This document shows, one piece after another, positions 17,991 to 26,952 of a DNA stretch of 64,000 nt. The stretch lies in assembly GCA_003298465.1 (NCBI GenBank), contig QNGA01000003.1, positions 186,001-250,000 of the forward strand, given 5' to 3'. The translations under genes and the position numbers were made by a program. The notes beneath the pieces are model-generated. The model did not search any database. It was not told the DNA's origin and saw only the letters and a list, made by a program, of their open reading frames with translations. This DNA is from a halophilic archaeon (GTDB taxonomy: Archaea; Halobacteriota; Halobacteria; Halobacteriales; Haladaptataceae). Numbering within the stretch: position 1 is the first letter of the stretch; each line of letters opens with the position of its first letter.

Positions 17991-19913
17991 TCAGGCGAGG
18001 AAGTCGGGGTCGGTGCGCTTCTCGCTCTCTTCGCGTTCGAGATGGTCGCGGAACGTATCGAGCGACAGGTCCTTCTCCTCGCGCTCCTTGCGGTCCCGGA
18101 CCGATATCGTCCCCGACTCCTCCTCGTCGCCGCCGACGATTATCATGTACGGGACGCGGTCGTCGTGGGCCTGCTGTATCTTCCGTCCGACGGTCCACGA
18201 ACGGTCCTCGACCTCGACGCGGAACGCGCCGAGTTCGTCGGCGACGCGGTGGGCGTAGTCGAGGTTGTCGTCGCTGACGGGGAGGACGCGGACCTGTTCG
18301 GGCGCGAGCCAGAACGGGAACTTCCCGTCGAAGTGTTCGATGAGCACCATGAAGAAGCGCTCGTAGCTCCCGTAGAGGGCGCGGTGGATCATCACCGGTC
18401 GCTCCGACTCGTTCTCCTCGGTGACGTAGCTCAGGTCGAACCGCTCGGGCATGTTGAAGTCCAGTTGCACCGTGGGGCCGTCCCACTCCCGCCCGAGGGC
18501 GTCCTCGAAGGCGAAGTCGATCTTCGGGCCGTAGAACGCGCCGTCGCCCTCCTCGATGCGGTACTCCATCTCGGACTCCTCGAGCACCTGTTCGAGTTGC
18601 GACTCGGCCTTCCGCCATATCTCGTCGCTGCCGACGGACTTCTCGGGCCGGGTCGCGAGCGCCACGTCGTAGTCGAGGTCGAAGGTCTCCAGCACCTCGA
18701 ATATCATGTCCATGATGGTGTCGACCTCGGCGCGGATCTGGTCCGGACGGACGAACAGGTGGCCGTCGTCGATGGTGAACGCCCAGACCCGCGAGAGTCC
18801 GGAGAGTTCGCCGCGCTGTTCCTTGCGGTACACCTTCCCGTCCTCGAAGTACCGGACCGGCAGGTCGCGGTAGCTCCAGGAGCCCTGGTCGAAGATGGTG
18901 GCGTGGCCCGGACAGTTCATCGGCTTCAGGCCGTACTCCTCGTCGTTGACGTCCAGCAGGAACATGTCGTCGCGGTAGTTGTCGTAGTGGCCCGACTGCT
19001 TCCACAGTTCGGTGCGGAAGAGGTGCGGCGTCTCGACGGGGTCGTAGCCCGCGTCGAGGTTCAGGTTCTCGACGTACGACGACAGTTCGTCGAGGATGCG
19101 CTTGCCGTTGGGGTGGTAGAGCGGGAGCCCCGGCCCCGTCACGTCCGGGATGGAGAACAGGTCGAGTTCCTGGCCGAGGCGACGGTGGTCGCGCTCCTGG
19201 GCCTTCCGGCGCTGGTCGAGGAACTCCTCCAGCGCCCCCTCGGTGGGGAACGCGGTGCCGTACACCCGGGTGAGCGTCTCGTTCTCCTCGTCGCCGCGCC
19301 AGTAGGCCGCCGAGGTCTCCAGCAGCGCGAAGCCGCCGATCTCCCCCGTCGAGTCGACGTGCGGACCCCTGCAGAGGTCCTCGAACTCGCCCTGTTCGTA
19401 GAACGTGACGGACGCCTCGCCGGCCGCCTCCTCGTCGAGGATGTCCTGCTTGTACGGGTTGTCCTCGTAGGCCTCGAACGCCTCCTCGCGCGAGCGCTCG
19501 AAGCGTTCGATGGGGAGGTCCGCGTCGATGATGTCGTGGGCCTCGTCCTCGATGGCTTCGAGGTCCTCCTGGTCGAGTTCGACGCCCGCGACGTCGTAGT
19601 AGAACCCCTCGTCGGTCCACGGGCCGATGGCGAGTTTCGCGTCGGGGTGGCGGCGCTGGAGCGCCTGCGCGAACACGTGGGCCGCCGAGTGTCGAAGCAC
19701 GTCGAGGTACTCGTCGCTCTGGTCGGTGACGATGACGAGTTCGCAGTCGTCGTCGAGCGGCGTCGCCTTGTCGACGAGGTCGCCGTCGACGACGCCGGCG
19801 ACCGTGTCGTCGCCGAGTCCCGGTCCGATTTCGTACGCCACGTCCTCGACCGTCGCCCCTTCCTCCACCCGGAGTTCGGAGCCGTCGGGGAGCGTGACAA
19901 CGATGTCGCTCAT
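17991..19913 (-). CDS. thrS: Threonyl-tRNA synthetase
   Basis: A 640-residue class II synthetase with the full bacterial-style layout: TGS domain at 1-62 ([21 protein letters not shown]), a second editing/SAD domain with [14 protein letters not shown] and later [15 protein letters not shown], and the catalytic core with [31 protein letters not shown] and the C-terminal anticodon-binding domain ([13 protein letters not shown]). All editing-site His and Cys residues are visible. It is not co-directional with close neighbours. Confidence 0.97.
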   Translation of the reverse strand: MSDIVVTLPDGSELRVEEGATVEDVAYEIGPGLGDDTVAGVVDGDLVDKATPLDDDCELVIVTDQSDEYLDVLRHSAAHVFAQALQRRHPDAKLAIGPWTDEGFYYDVAGVELDQEDLEAIEDEAHDIIDADLPIERFERSREEAFEAYEDNPYKQDILDEEAAGEASVTFYEQGEFEDLCRGPHVDSTGEIGGFALLETSAAYWRGDEENETLTRVYGTAFPTEGALEEFLDQRRKAQERDHRRLGQELDLFSIPDVTGPGLPLYHPNGKRILDELSSYVENLNLDAGYDPVETPHLFRTELWKQSGHYDNYRDDMFLLDVNDEEYGLKPMNCPGHATIFDQGSWSYRDLPVRYFEDGKVYRKEQRGELSGLSRVWAFTIDDGHLFVRPDQIRAEVDTIMDMIFEVLETFDLDYDVALATRPEKSVGSDEIWRKAESQLEQVLEESEMEYRIEEGDGAFYGPKIDFAFEDALGREWDGPTVQLDFNMPERFDLSYVTEENESERPVMIHRALYGSYERFFMVLIEHFDGKFPFWLAPEQVRVLPVSDDNLDYAHRVADELGAFRVEVEDRSWTVGRKIQQAHDDRVPYMIIVGGDEEESGTISVRDRKEREEKDLSLDTFRDHLEREESEKRTDPDFLA

Positions 19914-20045
19914 GTAGGCGAAATACGCGCCACGCGCCAGATAAGTGTGTTGAGACGCCGTCGGCGACGGCGAAGTAGGTCGCGGTCGGCAGCGCCGACC
20001 CCCCGAGAGCGCGGTCGACCGCCGCCGACCGCGCTCGAGCGCCCG

Positions 20046-21515
20046 TCAGTCCGCGCGGAGGCCGACGTACAGCGTCGTCTCCTCCTCCGGCGCGGCGGAG
20101 GTGACGGCGGAGACGCCGACGGTCAGGACGAGTCCGAGCGCCATCCCGACGACGGGGGCGAGCCAGCCGCCGTAGGAGGCGGGCACCTGCGGGAGGAAGA
20201 CGCTGGCAAGGTAGAACGCCTGACTGCCGGCGACGCCGGCGAAGATACCGGCGCGGGTCGTCTTCGTCCAGTAGAGCGCGACGACGACGGGGAGCGCGAG
20301 TTGCGCGAAGCCGCCGAACGCCGTCGAGCCGATCTCGACCAGCGTTCCGGGCCTGGTGAGGCTGGCGACGAACGCCGCGACGGCGAAGACGGCGACGCCG
20401 ACGCGTCCCAGCACGTCCTCGCGGCGGTCGCTGGCGTCGGGGTTCACGAACGGTCGGTAGAGGTCGCGGGTGAAGTACGACGACCCGGAGAGCAGCATCG
20501 AGTCGGAGGAGGACATCATCGCCGCCATCGCGCCGGCGACGACGAGCGCCGCGAACCACGCCGGCGTGTACTCGTTCAGCAGGATGGGGAGGACGTTGGC
20601 TCCCTCCGGCACGTCGACGGGCAGCCCTCGCGCCCACGCACCGAGCATGAACGCGGGGACGAACAGGAGCACGACGAGGACGGGCCACAGCGAGAACGTG
20701 CGCTGGAGTACCTTCTTCGAGCGAGCGACGAAGAAGCGCTGGTTCACCTGCGGGAACATGGCGACGCCGAAGGCGATGCCGACGGCCTTCGAGAGCATCC
20801 ACTGCGGCGAGTAGGTTCCGCCGCCGAGCGCGAGGAACTCGCCGTCGACGCCGGCGAGGTTGCCGGTCGCCACGCCCGCGCCACCGAGTTCCGCGAGCAC
20901 CCAGAGGACGGCGGCCCAGACCATGACGAGCATGAAGGCGCCCTGGAGCGTGTCGGTCCACGCGATGCCGCGCATCCCCGCGAGTACGACGTACGCTATC
21001 ATGAACGCCGTGACGAGGCCGGCCCCGGCGGCGTAGGGAAGGTCGCCGCCCGTCAGCGCCGACAGCGCCGTGCCGGCCCCGACCTGCTGGAGCATGACGT
21101 AGGGGAACAGCCAGAACAGGCTGATGGCGGCGACCAGCCCGCGCAGGACGGGCGAGCCGAAGCGGTCGCCGAGCATCTCTCCGAGCGTGACGTAGCCGTG
21201 CTCGCGGCCGAGCAGCCACTGCTTGTAGCCGACGACGTACCACAGGACGGCGAAGAGCACGCCGTCCATCAGCCCCATCACGAGTATCCACTCCGGCCCC
21301 GCGGCGTAGGACAGGTTCGGACCGCCGAAGAACGTGAACGCCGACAGCAGCGTGGCGAACGTCGTGAACAGGAGGACGACCGTCCCGAGGGTTCGGCTGG
21401 CGAGGTAGTAGTCCTCCGCGCTCCGGTCGGTGAGTCGGTAGGCGACGAGACCGACCGCGAGCGCCAGCAGGAGGTAGCCGCCGACGATGCCGAGCTGGAG
21501 GCTCGTCTCGCTCAT
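20046..21515 (-). CDS. Sodium:solute symporter (SSS family)
   Basis: A 489-residue transporter with about 13 spans. Family features include the N-terminal DRSAEDYYLASRTLGTVVL segment, the GPEWILVMGLMDG region, QGAFMLVMVWAAV, and the SSSDSMLLSGSSYFTRDLYR segment, the sodium-site signature that follows the AMAAMM helix. The overall look is of the pantothenate/solute branch. Its ATG overlaps the stop of the preceding DUF3311-like gene by four bases, which is the usual partner arrangement. Substrate not readable. Confidence 0.92.
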   Translation of the reverse strand: MSETSLQLGIVGGYLLLALAVGLVAYRLTDRSAEDYYLASRTLGTVVLLFTTFATLLSAFTFFGGPNLSYAAGPEWILVMGLMDGVLFAVLWYVVGYKQWLLGREHGYVTLGEMLGDRFGSPVLRGLVAAISLFWLFPYVMLQQVGAGTALSALTGGDLPYAAGAGLVTAFMIAYVVLAGMRGIAWTDTLQGAFMLVMVWAAVLWVLAELGGAGVATGNLAGVDGEFLALGGGTYSPQWMLSKAVGIAFGVAMFPQVNQRFFVARSKKVLQRTFSLWPVLVVLLFVPAFMLGAWARGLPVDVPEGANVLPILLNEYTPAWFAALVVAGAMAAMMSSSDSMLLSGSSYFTRDLYRPFVNPDASDRREDVLGRVGVAVFAVAAFVASLTRPGTLVEIGSTAFGGFAQLALPVVVALYWTKTTRAGIFAGVAGSQAFYLASVFLPQVPASYGGWLAPVVGMALGLVLTVGVSAVTSAAPEEETTLYVGLRAD

Positions 21516-21742
21516 GCATGACCCTCCTCGTCGACGTGACCCGCCTCGACGCCGACGCCCCACGCGCGGTCGGCGAACGTCCGGAACGTCAACGCCACGA
21601 CCGCCATCCAGCCGACGTGCCACCAGAGCCACACCGGGAGGCCGAACGCGACCGCGGACGACCCCCAGAGGAACCACGGAATCGAAAGCGCCGCCAGTAC
21701 GACGAACGCGACCGCCCAGGCGTAGGATTCGATATCCGTCAT
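21512..21742 (-). CDS. DUF3311-like small membrane protein, symporter partner
   Basis: A 76-residue protein with two spans (AWAVAFVVLAALSIPWFLWG and VWLWWHVGWMAVVALTF) and an acidic tail GVGVEAGHVDEEGHA. The PWFLW and P-WLWWH residues match DUF3311 proteins, which are encoded directly before SSS-family transporters. The four-base ATGA overlap with the symporter gene supports a two-subunit or assembly role. Confidence 0.85.
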   Translation of the reverse strand: MTDIESYAWAVAFVVLAALSIPWFLWGSSAVAFGLPVWLWWHVGWMAVVALTFRTFADRAWGVGVEAGHVDEEGHA

Positions 21743-21802
21743 TATCGTTCGATTGTTCGACTACCAGGTGATAAGAGTTGCTAATCGTATCCAAACGGGC
21801 AA

Positions 21803-21825
21803 TTCGAAGAGAATTCGTCTTCGAA
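21803..21825. promoter_or_regulatory. Perfect 8+7+8 inverted repeat in a divergent promoter region
   Basis: TTCGAAGA at 21803-21810 and TCTTCGAA at 21818-21825 are exact reverse complements around a 7-base spacer. The site lies in the 209-base gap between the DUF3311/symporter operon and the isomerase-like gene; a GTTCGATTGTTCGA direct repeat lies closer to the symporter start. The geometry fits a dimeric repressor operator. No regulator gene is adjacent. Confidence 0.5.
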
Positions 21826-21951
21826 ACCCCGGTCGCTTCGCGCTCCGCACCGTAACCTCGCCGTCTCTCGGCCGCGGAGCGTTCCGACGGCGGCGGTCGT
21901 CGGGCCCGGGCGGCAATCGCTTTCCGTGCGGCTCGCGTACGCGTCGAACCG

Positions 21952-22677
21952 ATGGTCGGGACTGCTATCCAGCTGTACACGTTGCGAGAGATGGACGCGA
22001 CGCTGCCGGAACTGATAGCCCGCGTCGGCGAGACGGCGTTCGACGGCGTCGAGTTCGCCGGCCTGGGCGACGCCGACCCTGACGAGGTGGCGGACGCCCT
22101 CGACGCCGCCGGCCTCGACGCCGCCGGCGCGCACGTCGGCCTCGACGACCTGGAGGCCGACCCGGCGGGGGTGGCGGAGACGTACCGGCGACTCGGCTGC
22201 GAGACGCTGGTCGTGCCGTACCTCGACGAGACGCACTTCGACAGCGAGGCCGCCGCCGTCGAGACGGCCGAGCGGCTGGCCGCGCTCGCGGCCGACCTCG
22301 ACGGCGAGGGAGCGCGACTGGCCTACCACAACCACGACCACGAGTTCGTCGACGTGGGCGACCGCGCGGGGTTCGACGCGTTCCTCGACGCCGCGGACGT
22401 GAACGTCGAACTCGACGTCGGCTGGGTCGTCGCCGCGGGTCGGGACCCCACGGCGCTGCTCGACCGCCTCGCCGGTCGCGCGCCGCTGGTCCACGTGAAG
22501 GACGTTCGGGACGGTCGTCCCGTCGAACTCGGGGAGGGCGAACTGCCCGTCGAGGAGTGCGTCCGGGCGGCCCGCGACGCCGGCACGGAGTGGCTGGTGT
22601 ACGAGCACGACGACCCCGAGGACCCCGAGCGGTCGCTCGAACGCGGTGCGGAACTACTCGCCGGGTTCGGCGACTGA
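21952..22677 (+). CDS. Sugar phosphate isomerase/epimerase-like TIM-barrel protein
   Basis: A 241-residue AP-endonuclease-2/xylose-isomerase-like barrel: GTAIQLYTLREM, FDGVEFAGLGD, GAHVGLDDL, LVVPYLDET, LAYHNHDHEF, NVELDVGWVVAAGRDP, PLVHVKDVRDG and EWLVYEHDDPEDP supply the usual metal-binding Glu, His and Asp along the strands. The family acts on sugars or inositols. It diverges from a symporter operon, so uptake and catabolism of one sugar-like solute is a reasonable guess. Its last 24 bases overlap the convergent glycosyltransferase. Confidence 0.87.
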   Translation: MVGTAIQLYTLREMDATLPELIARVGETAFDGVEFAGLGDADPDEVADALDAAGLDAAGAHVGLDDLEADPAGVAETYRRLGCETLVVPYLDETHFDSEAAAVETAERLAALAADLDGEGARLAYHNHDHEFVDVGDRAGFDAFLDAADVNVELDVGWVVAAGRDPTALLDRLAGRAPLVHVKDVRDGRPVELGEGELPVEECVRAARDAGTEWLVYEHDDPEDPERSLERGAELLAGFGD

Positions 22678-24084
22678 CGCGCCGCCCCCGCGCTCTGCGA
22701 CCGTCCTGAAGACCGGCGTCCCGGGATTACCGGCGTCGCGGTAGCCCAGCGCCCGGAGACCGAACACGAGGTCCGCGAGCGCAACCGGGTCGCCGTCGTC
22801 GTCGGTCACGCGGCCGCGGAGTTCGTCCAGCGCGACCGACCGGACCCCGTCGAGCGCTCGCCGGAGGTCGGGCCCGGGGTCGACGCGCTCGCGGCGCGAC
22901 GCGACGCGCCGCCGGAGGTCGTCGTAGGTGCGGCGGCCGCAGCGCTCCGGACTCCTGACCGTCCGGACGTGTTCGACCATCCGGCGGTTCTCGGCGACCG
23001 CTTCCTCCCAGCGTTCGACCGCCCGGACGGCCAGCGCGCCGAGGTCGTCGAGGTCGGCGACGAGGTCGTAGTCCTCGGGGACGCAGTCGTATATCCACGG
23101 GCGGTCCCGCAGCAGCAGGACCTGGCCGCTCGCGGCCTGCTCGAACGGCGTCCGGGCCATCGTCTCGTGGTCCGACGCGCAGATGGCGATGTCGCCGCGG
23201 TCGAGCGCCCGCTCGTAGCGCTCCCGGGAGCACTCCGGGACGGCGCGGACGTACTCGCGCTCCGCGAACGCGTCGACGATGGGGTCCATGTTCGTCAGCA
23301 GCGTCCGGACGCCGAACTCCTCGTACAGCGTCTCGGCGACGTCGAGCATCACGTCGGGGTTCTTCTTGCCCCAGCCGGAGCCGGCGACGTGGAGCCACTC
23401 GGGGCTGTCGGCGTACGACTCCTCGAAGCGCTCGAAGTCGAGGGGACTGCCGGTCGCGAGGGCGTCGTCGAGCGCGTCCGAGAGAGGCTCCTCGGCGAGC
23501 ACGTCCCGCCCGTAGTCGGCCATGCGCTCTTCGTCGACGCCCGCCTTGAACCAGACGCCGTCGGCGACCGTCGCGCCGGCCATCTCGGTCTTCATCGGCG
23601 CGTCGTTGGGGTAGAGCGCGCCGTGGCGCTTGAACGGTAGCCGGAGGTCGTGGACGTTGGCGACGAGTTCGACCGGTTGCACGTCGGCGGTCTCGTGGTC
23701 GCCGAGCCGGAGCAGCCACTTGTAGAGGTCGAACCGGCCGGTCACCCGCTGGTCGATTGCGACGTCGACGTACCCGCCCTCGTCGTAGATTCCCTCGCGG
23801 ACGGCCGCCAGTTCGCGCTCGGCGTACCCCGACTCGGAGAAGGCGTCGCCGTACTCGCTGTCGGCCATGTACGGCTCGGCCTCCAGCAGGGTGACGCGCT
23901 CGCGGTCGGCGAGCACGTACTCGCGGTCGTAGTTCGCCGACTCCAGCGGCGCGAGCAGCCAGTAGACGTGCAGGGACTCGTCATGTTCGAGCCACTGCTC
24001 GACCCACGTCACCGCGTCGTTGAGCGTCCCGTTCGCCGTCGCGTCGTCAGGCCGGTACAGTTCCGGCACGATGAGTACCCGCAT
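22654..24084 (-). CDS. Glycosyltransferase-like protein, start of glycan locus
   Basis: A 476-residue protein with GT-B-like features: MRVLIVPELYRPDDATANGTLND at the start, WLHVAGSGWGKKNPDVMLDVAETLYEEFG as the nucleotide-sugar domain entry, DIAICASDHETMARTPFEQAASGQVLLL where GT4-type enzymes carry their E-x7-E loop, and a helical C-terminal extension. The canonical GT4 motif is weak, so it may be a divergent or specialised transferase. It lies next to a flippase on the same strand, supporting glycan work. Confidence 0.7.
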   Translation of the reverse strand: MRVLIVPELYRPDDATANGTLNDAVTWVEQWLEHDESLHVYWLLAPLESANYDREYVLADRERVTLLEAEPYMADSEYGDAFSESGYAERELAAVREGIYDEGGYVDVAIDQRVTGRFDLYKWLLRLGDHETADVQPVELVANVHDLRLPFKRHGALYPNDAPMKTEMAGATVADGVWFKAGVDEERMADYGRDVLAEEPLSDALDDALATGSPLDFERFEESYADSPEWLHVAGSGWGKKNPDVMLDVAETLYEEFGVRTLLTNMDPIVDAFAEREYVRAVPECSRERYERALDRGDIAICASDHETMARTPFEQAASGQVLLLRDRPWIYDCVPEDYDLVADLDDLGALAVRAVERWEEAVAENRRMVEHVRTVRSPERCGRRTYDDLRRRVASRRERVDPGPDLRRALDGVRSVALDELRGRVTDDDGDPVALADLVFGLRALGYRDAGNPGTPVFRTVAERGGGASVAEPGE

Positions 24085-24171
24085 TCTCGACCCCGACGGA
24101 GCCAAGATGGCCGGCCGGTTGAACTCTCTGGCGGCTACAGCAAGCAGGGTCGGGCGACGCCGGCGGCAGCG

Positions 24172-25626
24172 CTAGTCGCTGATGGACTCGAGGAGCGTCC
24201 GGTCGGCGTCGTCGACTCCGAGCAGACCCATCAGCGCGACGAACGTGCCGAGCGACAGCGTGCCGACGACGAGAACCTTCCCGACGTCGAAGATGGCCAG
24301 TTCGCGGCCGACCAGCATGACGACGGTGGCGCAGGCCACCGCGACGCCGCCCTTCCAGTAGCCCAGCGAGTAGGGGTGGATGTCGAGCAGGTAGTACACC
24401 TCGCCCACGCGGAGCACGTTCAGCAGGGCGAGGGAGGTGCCCGTGGCCATCGCCGCGCCGACGATGCCGTACTCGCCGATGAGGACGAAGTTGAGGCCGA
24501 CGTTCACGAGACAGACCAGCGTCGTGTTGACGGCCTCCAGGCGCTCGTACTCCGACATCGAGAGGAAGAAGCCGGCGGGACCGATGGCGGCCTTGAACAT
24601 CTGGCCGAACCCGAGGATGAGCAGCGTCGTCGTGGCGGCGGGCGTGGCCGCGCCGAAGATGCTCAGAATCTCGTCGTCGTACACGACGAGGAAGAGGAAG
24701 CCGAGCACGGTGAGATACGCCACCCACTTCGTGACGACGGTGTAGGTCCGTTCGAGGCGCTCGTGCTGGCCGTCGTGGTAGAAGTCGGCCGCGAGCGTCG
24801 GGAAGATGGTGTTGACCGCCTGGAGGACGACCGCGAGCAGCACCGACGTCTGGAACGCCGCCTGGTACCATCCGACCTTCGACGGGGAGACGAACGCGCC
24901 CAGCATGAGGATGTCCGTCCACGAGATGAAGTACTGGGTGACGGCGACGGCGACGACCGGCAGCGAGTAGGTGAATATCTTCTTCGTCTCGAAGGCGGGG
25001 CTGACGTGCCGCCGTATCGCGCCCAGGTCGACGATGTAGTACACCGCGAGCGCGCTGCCCACGAGCAGCGACGCGAGGTAGCCGGCGATGACCGCCCGGA
25101 CGTCGTTCAGGACGAACGCGCCGACGGCGACCAGCACGACCGCCGTGCCCGACTGGCCGAACTCCCGGACGTACACCGAGTACTTCGTCTCCTTGAACGA
25201 CCGCGTCACCGACATCCCGACCATCATCACCGAGAAGAGGGGGATGCCGACGAGGAACAACTGGGTCGTCGGGCCGAAGTCGGCGTCGAGCACCGACGCG
25301 TACTGGTTGGCTCCAATGTAGAGGACCCCCGCGATGGCGGTGCCGACGACGAGGGGGGCGACGACGGCGGTCAGGGCGACGCCCGCGATCTTCGAGTGGT
25401 CGTCGTCGCGCTGGTAGATCGGGATGTACTTCTGGGCGGCGTTGTCGAGTCCGAGTCGCGCGGGGATGCCGCTGGCTTTCATGACTATCATGCCGAACGC
25501 GAACAGGCCGAGCGCGTCCGTCCCGAGGCCGCGGGCGATGATGACGTTGAGACTGTAGCGGAGCGCGCGTCCGACGAGTCCGCCGAGGAAGGCGACCGAG
25601 GCCATCTTGGTGATGCTGTCTTTCAT
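24172..25626 (-). CDS. Polysaccharide/oligosaccharide flippase (Wzx/AglR-like, MOP superfamily)
   Basis: A 484-residue membrane protein with about 14 spans, starting MKDSITKMASVAFLGGLVGRALRYSLNVIIARGLG, the typical flippase opening, and the ALGLFAFGMIVMKASGIPARLGLDNAAQKY segment. Such proteins move lipid-linked oligosaccharides across the membrane. Its place between glycosyltransferase, sulfatase-like and polymerase genes fits this role. Confidence 0.92.
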   Translation of the reverse strand: MKDSITKMASVAFLGGLVGRALRYSLNVIIARGLGTDALGLFAFGMIVMKASGIPARLGLDNAAQKYIPIYQRDDDHSKIAGVALTAVVAPLVVGTAIAGVLYIGANQYASVLDADFGPTTQLFLVGIPLFSVMMVGMSVTRSFKETKYSVYVREFGQSGTAVVLVAVGAFVLNDVRAVIAGYLASLLVGSALAVYYIVDLGAIRRHVSPAFETKKIFTYSLPVVAVAVTQYFISWTDILMLGAFVSPSKVGWYQAAFQTSVLLAVVLQAVNTIFPTLAADFYHDGQHERLERTYTVVTKWVAYLTVLGFLFLVVYDDEILSIFGAATPAATTTLLILGFGQMFKAAIGPAGFFLSMSEYERLEAVNTTLVCLVNVGLNFVLIGEYGIVGAAMATGTSLALLNVLRVGEVYYLLDIHPYSLGYWKGGVAVACATVVMLVGRELAIFDVGKVLVVGTLSLGTFVALMGLLGVDDADRTLLESISD

Positions 25627-25824
25627 CGTGGAGAGCGGGTGTCGAGAGCGTACTGGTGGCGTCGAGAGGGCACTGTGTGAGCTACCTGGCGGAAACCGTT
25701 CGTCCGTACCGAGGCGACGCGACCGACATAGACCTTCGTGGTTTCGGCGCGTAACCGGTCGGAAACCCCGAAATATCAGCCGTCGGAGGGTCGGACCGAT
25801 ACCGTCCGGCTCGTGCGACGCTAC

Positions 25825-26748
25825 CTACTCGGCGTAGCCGAGCTGCTTGAGGCGGTCCGCGACCACGTCGTCGTCGACCGCCTCCGACTCGGTCGCGTCC
25901 TCGGCGACGACGTCGCGGCGCTCGCCGCGGTCGTCGACCAGCCACGGCACCCTGACGAGTTCGTCGGTGTACATCCCGCGCGGGTGGCCCCACTCGCGGA
26001 CGGGGAACGGCGTGGCGCGCTCGCCGACCATGTTACCGTGGTCGGCCGTGACGACGGTCTTGCCGTCGAGTTCGTCCATCAGGCGCTCGACGTGGGGGAG
26101 CGTCCGGTTCAGCGTCTCGGTGTACGACTGCCAGATCTCGGTCGCCGACACGTCGAGTTCCGACTCCATCTTTCGGCCCCAGAAGTCCCGCGAGTCCGAC
26201 TCGGGGTCGTCGAGGTACCCCTTGTCGAAGGAGGTCTCCTCGGTGATGAAGGGGTAGTGTGGCTGGATGTAGTGGACGATGAAGCGCTTGTTGTCGTACT
26301 CTTCGGCGGCGTCGAGCGCGTACTCGGTCGTCGTTTCGGGGAGCACCGTCTGGTACTGCTCGTCCCAGCCGTCCTCCAGCCAGACGTTCTCGATGGCGTG
26401 GAACTCGGGGTCGATGCGGTCGAAGTTGCGATGCAGTTGCGGGTTCGCGGTGACGTAGACGGTGTCGCGGACGTCCCGGTTCGTGAAGTTCGCGCGCAGG
26501 AACTCGACCGTCGCCGACCCGCGGGACTCGCGGGACTTCAGGCGGCCCGGCAGGTTCGCGTTCGCCTCGAACATGTCGTACCGGCACGCGTCGAGGATGA
26601 GCAGGTTGTCCCAGTCCTCGGCCATCACGTCGACGCCGTCCTCGTTGTACTCGCGCGTGTTCAGCCGCCGGTGGTACAGCCGGTTGGCCTCGCGAGCGAA
26701 GAGATTCGGATTCTTCAGACCGCGTCGTAGTTGAGAAAACTCGTACAT
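25825..26748 (-). CDS. Alkaline-phosphatase-superfamily (sulfatase-like) protein of glycan locus
   Basis: A 307-residue protein. Metal-binding and nucleophile regions are visible: LLILDACRYDMF at 49-60, SRGSAT at 75-80 as the probable nucleophile loop, HYIQPHYPFI, and VVTADHGNMVGE. It ends with LKQLGYAE, a C-terminal motif shared with the two other sulfatase-like proteins here. No signal peptide is visible. It may add or remove sulfate or phosphate groups on glycan intermediates; this is inferred from location. A longer upstream frame looks non-coding. Confidence 0.82.
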   Translation of the reverse strand: MYEFSQLRRGLKNPNLFAREANRLYHRRLNTREYNEDGVDVMAEDWDNLLILDACRYDMFEANANLPGRLKSRESRGSATVEFLRANFTNRDVRDTVYVTANPQLHRNFDRIDPEFHAIENVWLEDGWDEQYQTVLPETTTEYALDAAEEYDNKRFIVHYIQPHYPFITEETSFDKGYLDDPESDSRDFWGRKMESELDVSATEIWQSYTETLNRTLPHVERLMDELDGKTVVTADHGNMVGERATPFPVREWGHPRGMYTDELVRVPWLVDDRGERRDVVAEDATESEAVDDDVVADRLKQLGYAE

Positions 26749-26952
26749 GCGCCCTTCTATTTTGCCAGGGCATATATTCCTTAACCCTCGTCCTGACAAT
26801 CTTTCGATTTATCGGATGTAGCCACAAAGAATTAAAACTCGTCCCCGCGAACTCGTCTCCGTGAACGGAGACGCACGCGCAGGTCGTCGAGCCACGCCTA
26901 GGCCCCAGAACCGTGTCGCCGGCGCCGTCGGTCCTCGCAGGTGGCGGTCGCC
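26749..26952. promoter_or_regulatory. AT-rich divergent promoter region with a perfect 20-bp palindromic hairpin
   Basis: Contains AT-rich elements GCATATATTCC (about 26769) and AATTAAAAC (about 26830). At 26854-26873 CGTCTCCG-TGAA-CGGAGACG forms a perfect 8-base stem with a 4-base loop, centred 90 bases before the next gene's ATG. It could be an operator or a leader hairpin. A rare CTAG lies at 26898. Confidence 0.5.

Noticed and set aside
18042..21521. Very long open frame on the plus strand opposite thrS and the symporter (and a similar one on the other strand in another frame)
   Set aside because: High-GC codon use leaves few stops in shadow frames. The product is Arg/Val/Glu low-complexity with no domain, while thrS and the symporter read perfectly on the minus strand.
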